30,295 nt of DNA from positions 1 to 30,295 of the forward strand of contig JAWODB010000033.1 in NCBI GenBank assembly GCA_046483505.1, written 5' to 3'. The DNA is from BS750m-G62 sp046483505. Its GTDB lineage: Bacteria > Planctomycetota > Phycisphaerae > FEN-1346. Position 1 is the first letter of the stretch, and every line of letters starts with the position of its first letter. Positions 28,033 through 30,295 of the stretch are shown one piece after another. The notes under the pieces are model-generated. The model was not told the DNA's origin. It ran no database searches and worked only from the letters and a program-made list of their open reading frames with translations. The position numbers and the translations under genes were made by a program.

Positions 28033-30295
28033 CTACGGCTGGGCATCGGTGTGGGCCTCGCCGGTGCCGGGGCGGCGGGGTTCGTCGGCGACGGGGGCGA
28101 CGTCCGGCCGGCCGCCTCCCTGGAGTTGCTCCAGTTTCTTGCGGAGGCGGCGGAGGCGGTCGGCGTCGGCGGGCTTGTCGCGTTGTTCGAGGAACTCGGC
28201 GGCGTGCTTCCAGGCCTCGCCGGCCTTCTCGGGACGGTCGAGCCGCCAGTACGAATCGCCCAGGTGGTCCCACAGGACCGGGTCGAGTTCCGGCGCCAGG
28301 CGGGTGGCCTGCTCCAGGGCGCCGACGGCGTCCTCGAACCGTCCCTGCTTGTACAGGACCCAGCCCAGGCTGTCCAGGTACGCCGGGTGCTTCGGCTCGG
28401 CCTCCAGGGCGAGGCGGATCATGCGTTCGGCCCGGTCGAGGTTCCGGCCGCGGTCCGCCCACATGTACCCGAGGTCGTTGTTGCTGGGCGCGTGGTCCGG
28501 CCGCGTGTCGAGAATGCGGAGGAGTTCGCGTTCGGCGGCCTCGTGGTCGCCCATCTCGGTGTAGAACCCGGCAAGGACATATCGCCACTGGACGTTCTCC
28601 GGCTCGGCCGCCAGCAGCGCCTTGACCTCGTTGGCGGCGTCCTGGACCTCGCCCTTGCCGGCCATGGCGTAGGCCATCAGGACGCGCATCGACTGGCGGT
28701 CGGGCTCGGCCTCGAGCACGCGGCGGGCCAGGGCGACCGCGTCGTCGTACCGCTCCTGGCGATAGCGGACCTCGGCCAGGAGGGCGACCGGGCCGGTGGC
28801 GTCCGGGTGCAGGTCGCGGGCCCGCAGGACGACGTCCTCGGCGGCGTCGAGTTCGTCCTGGGCCAGGTACAGGCCCGCCAGTTGAATGAACGTCCGCAGG
28901 TCCTTCGGATGATGGGTGAGCAGGGTCTTCAGGACCTCGACGGCCTCGTCGAACCGGTCCCGCTTCGCCAGGGCCGAGGCCAGGAAGTAGGAGGTCGGCC
29001 GGTCGCGCGGCGCCCCGTCGCGGGCCTCGCGGTAGGCGGCAATCGCCTCGTCGAGCCGGTCGAGTTCCTCCAGCAGCATCCCCATCTTGCGGTGGAAGAC
29101 GGGCAGGTCGAGGCCGGCGCGGACGGCCGTCCGGTACACCGACAGGGCGTCGCGGAGGCGCCGGTCGCGGATGAGGAGATCGCCCTTGCGGGAGTAAGCG
29201 ATGGCGGCCTTCGGCTGCCGCGAGATCGCCTTGTCGTACAGCGACAGGGCGTCGGCGGGACGGCCGGCCGCCTCGGCCAGCATCCCCACCAGCACGAACG
29301 GGCCGTAGTGCGACACCTCGCCCTCGACGAGGCGGCGGGCCTCCCGGTACACCTCGGCCGGCTCCTTCAGGCCGTCGATGATCTTCGCCGCCTTCACCAG
29401 CACGGAGGAGTGGATGACCTCGGTGACCATGGTGGCGGCCAGGGCCTGGAGGGCCTCGACGGTGCGGCCGGCCTCCAGGTGGATGTCGGCGAGTTTCAGG
29501 GCGGCCGACGGGTCGGCACCGACCGTGGTCCCCGGCCGGCAGAGACGGGCGTAGAGGCGGGCGGCGTCGTTCCGGCGGCCGGCCGCCTCGTACGCCGACG
29601 CCAGCAGGAGCCCCAGCGCCTGGTTGTCCGCGTGGGCCTGGTAATACGTTTCGAGGTCGCCGATGACGGCCTGGGGCCGGCCCTCGGCCCGGTAGACCTC
29701 GGCCAGGCGGCGGTAGCCGGCGGCGCCGTCGGGCTGGACCTCGATGAGTTGCCGGGCCCATCGGCGAGCGGCGGCGTAGTCCTTCCGGGCCAGGTGCGCC
29801 CGCGTCATCAGGTCCAGGAGGTCGGTGTTGCGCGGCCGGTCCTGGAGCGCCTCCTCCAGGACCGTCACGGCGCGGTCGGCCCGGCCCTGGCCGAGGAGCA
29901 ACTCGCCCAGCCGCGTCCGCAGTTTCACCTGGCTGCGGTAGATGAGGTAGAGTTCGGGGTACCGGCGGAAGAACGGCTGCGGTTCGGCGACCGCCTCGAG
30001 CAGGTTCTCGTAGGCGACGGCGGCGGCGCCGAGGTTGCCCAGGTTGGTCTGGACCCGGGCCAGGTGATACGTGCCGAGCATGTGGAACGGCGTGCCCTCC
30101 CCGGCCGCCAGGAGCAGCCGGGTGAAGCAGTCGGCGGCCCGGACCAGGTCGCCGCGGGCGGCGGCGATGCGGCCGCGGAAGTACAGGGCCGGCTCGTCCG
30201 TCGGCGCCAGCGCCAGCGCCTTCTCCAGCGCCTCCACCGCCGCGCTCACCTTGCCGGCATCGTACCGGGCCAGGCCCAGGTTGAGCCAGATGCGG
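28033..30295 (-). CDS. Large tetratricopeptide repeat protein (5' end outside window)
   Basis: 753 codons plus stop are visible and the frame is open to the window edge, so the true start lies beyond 30295; GTG at 30249 is an internal Val, because the preceding residues RIWLNLGLARYDAGK already form a TPR helix. The protein consists of many consecutive 34-residue TPR units, for example AVYRTAVRAGLDLPVFHRKMGMLLEELDRLDEAIAAY, NNDLGYMWADRGRNLDRAERMI and YLDSLGWVLYKQGRFEDAV. A charged, low-complexity C-terminal tail follows (GGGRPDVAPVADEPRRPGTG). TPR arrays are protein-interaction scaffolds; in planctomycetes they often belong to cell-envelope or exopolysaccharide systems, but nothing here fixes the partner. 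It may be co-transcribed with yebC. Confidence 0.93.
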   Translation of the reverse strand, partial: RIWLNLGLARYDAGKVSAAVEALEKALALAPTDEPALYFRGRIAAARGDLVRAADCFTRLLLAAGEGTPFHMLGTYHLARVQTNLGNLGAAAVAYENLLEAVAEPQPFFRRYPELYLIYRSQVKLRTRLGELLLGQGRADRAVTVLEEALQDRPRNTDLLDLMTRAHLARKDYAAARRWARQLIEVQPDGAAGYRRLAEVYRAEGRPQAVIGDLETYYQAHADNQALGLLLASAYEAAGRRNDAARLYARLCRPGTTVGADPSAALKLADIHLEAGRTVEALQALAATMVTEVIHSSVLVKAAKIIDGLKEPAEVYREARRLVEGEVSHYGPFVLVGMLAEAAGRPADALSLYDKAISRQPKAAIAYSRKGDLLIRDRRLRDALSVYRTAVRAGLDLPVFHRKMGMLLEELDRLDEAIAAYREARDGAPRDRPTSYFLASALAKRDRFDEAVEVLKTLLTHHPKDLRTFIQLAGLYLAQDELDAAEDVVLRARDLHPDATGPVALLAEVRYRQERYDDAVALARRVLEAEPDRQSMRVLMAYAMAGKGEVQDAANEVKALLAAEPENVQWRYVLAGFYTEMGDHEAAERELLRILDTRPDHAPSNNDLGYMWADRGRNLDRAERMIRLALEAEPKHPAYLDSLGWVLYKQGRFEDAVGALEQATRLAPELDPVLWDHLGDSYWRLDRPEKAGEAWKHAAEFLEQRDKPADADRLRRLRKKLEQLQGGGRPDVAPVADEPRRPGTGEAHTDAQP

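Noticed and set aside
27836..29761. N-terminal extension of the yebC frame to about 890 residues
   Set aside because: The extra part overlaps the TPR gene in another phase and is Arg/Pro/Gly-rich. YebC proteins begin at MSGHSHWATIKRKK, which has a good ribosome-binding site here.
30247..30249. GTG start of the TPR gene inside the window
   Set aside because: The frame stays open upstream to the window edge and the upstream residues (WLNLGLARYDAGK) complete a TPR helix, so the gene begins outside.

Overview
This 30.3 kb window is very GC-rich and almost every gene lies on the minus strand. The gene content points to a glycan-degrading bacterium of the Planctomycetota or a close PVC relative: two Tat-exported formylglycine sulfatases, a DUF1080 protein, DUF4838 and DUF5060 proteins, a GH27 alpha-galactosidase with an NPCBM domain, a GH2-type enzyme, an MFS sugar porter and a URO-D-like methyltransferase-family protein. 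The phylum is inferred from gene content; no rRNA or other phylogenetic marker is present. No SusC/SusD pair, tRNA, rRNA, CRISPR array, transposase or integrase gene was seen.

Layout. 209-17662 is a minus-strand carbohydrate island. In the direction of transcription it reads DUF4838 protein, DUF5060 protein, DUF1080 protein, GH-A clan hydrolase, a 0.9 kb gap with a long inverted repeat, alpha-galactosidase, sulfatase, GH2 enzyme, sugar porter, URO-D-like protein. Only the sulfatase-GH2 pair is tightly coupled (12 nt gap). 17663-22601 holds a mobile-looking repeat cluster, a basic exported protein with a perfect TATAAT promoter, and a second sulfatase with a HEAT-like tail and a 3 x 123 bp tandem repeat upstream. 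22602-24452 holds an unknown secreted plus-strand protein convergent with a small lipoprotein. 25028-30295 is more housekeeping: glmS, then convergent yebC and a large TPR protein cut by the window edge.

How the genes fit together (inference): exported sulfatases would remove sulfate esters, GH27, GH2, GH-A, DUF5060 and DUF4838 proteins would cut glycosidic bonds, the DUF1080 protein may act on 3-keto-glycosides, and the porter would import the released sugar. A sulfated, galactose-containing polysaccharide is the simplest substrate guess; the sequence does not prove it.

The most unusual content is intergenic. Nearly every gap is packed with small hairpin modules of fixed geometry: 11 bp stem + 6 nt loop, 9 + 5/6, 6 + 4. 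They occur singly or as pairs inside an outer inverted repeat. Within a pair the two stems carry different but internally compensated base pairs, and loops are conserved while stems change. Several loops are CTTG on one strand and CAAG on the other, so each strand would present one CUUG hairpin. This looks like a modular REP/MITE-like system and is the main candidate for something undescribed.
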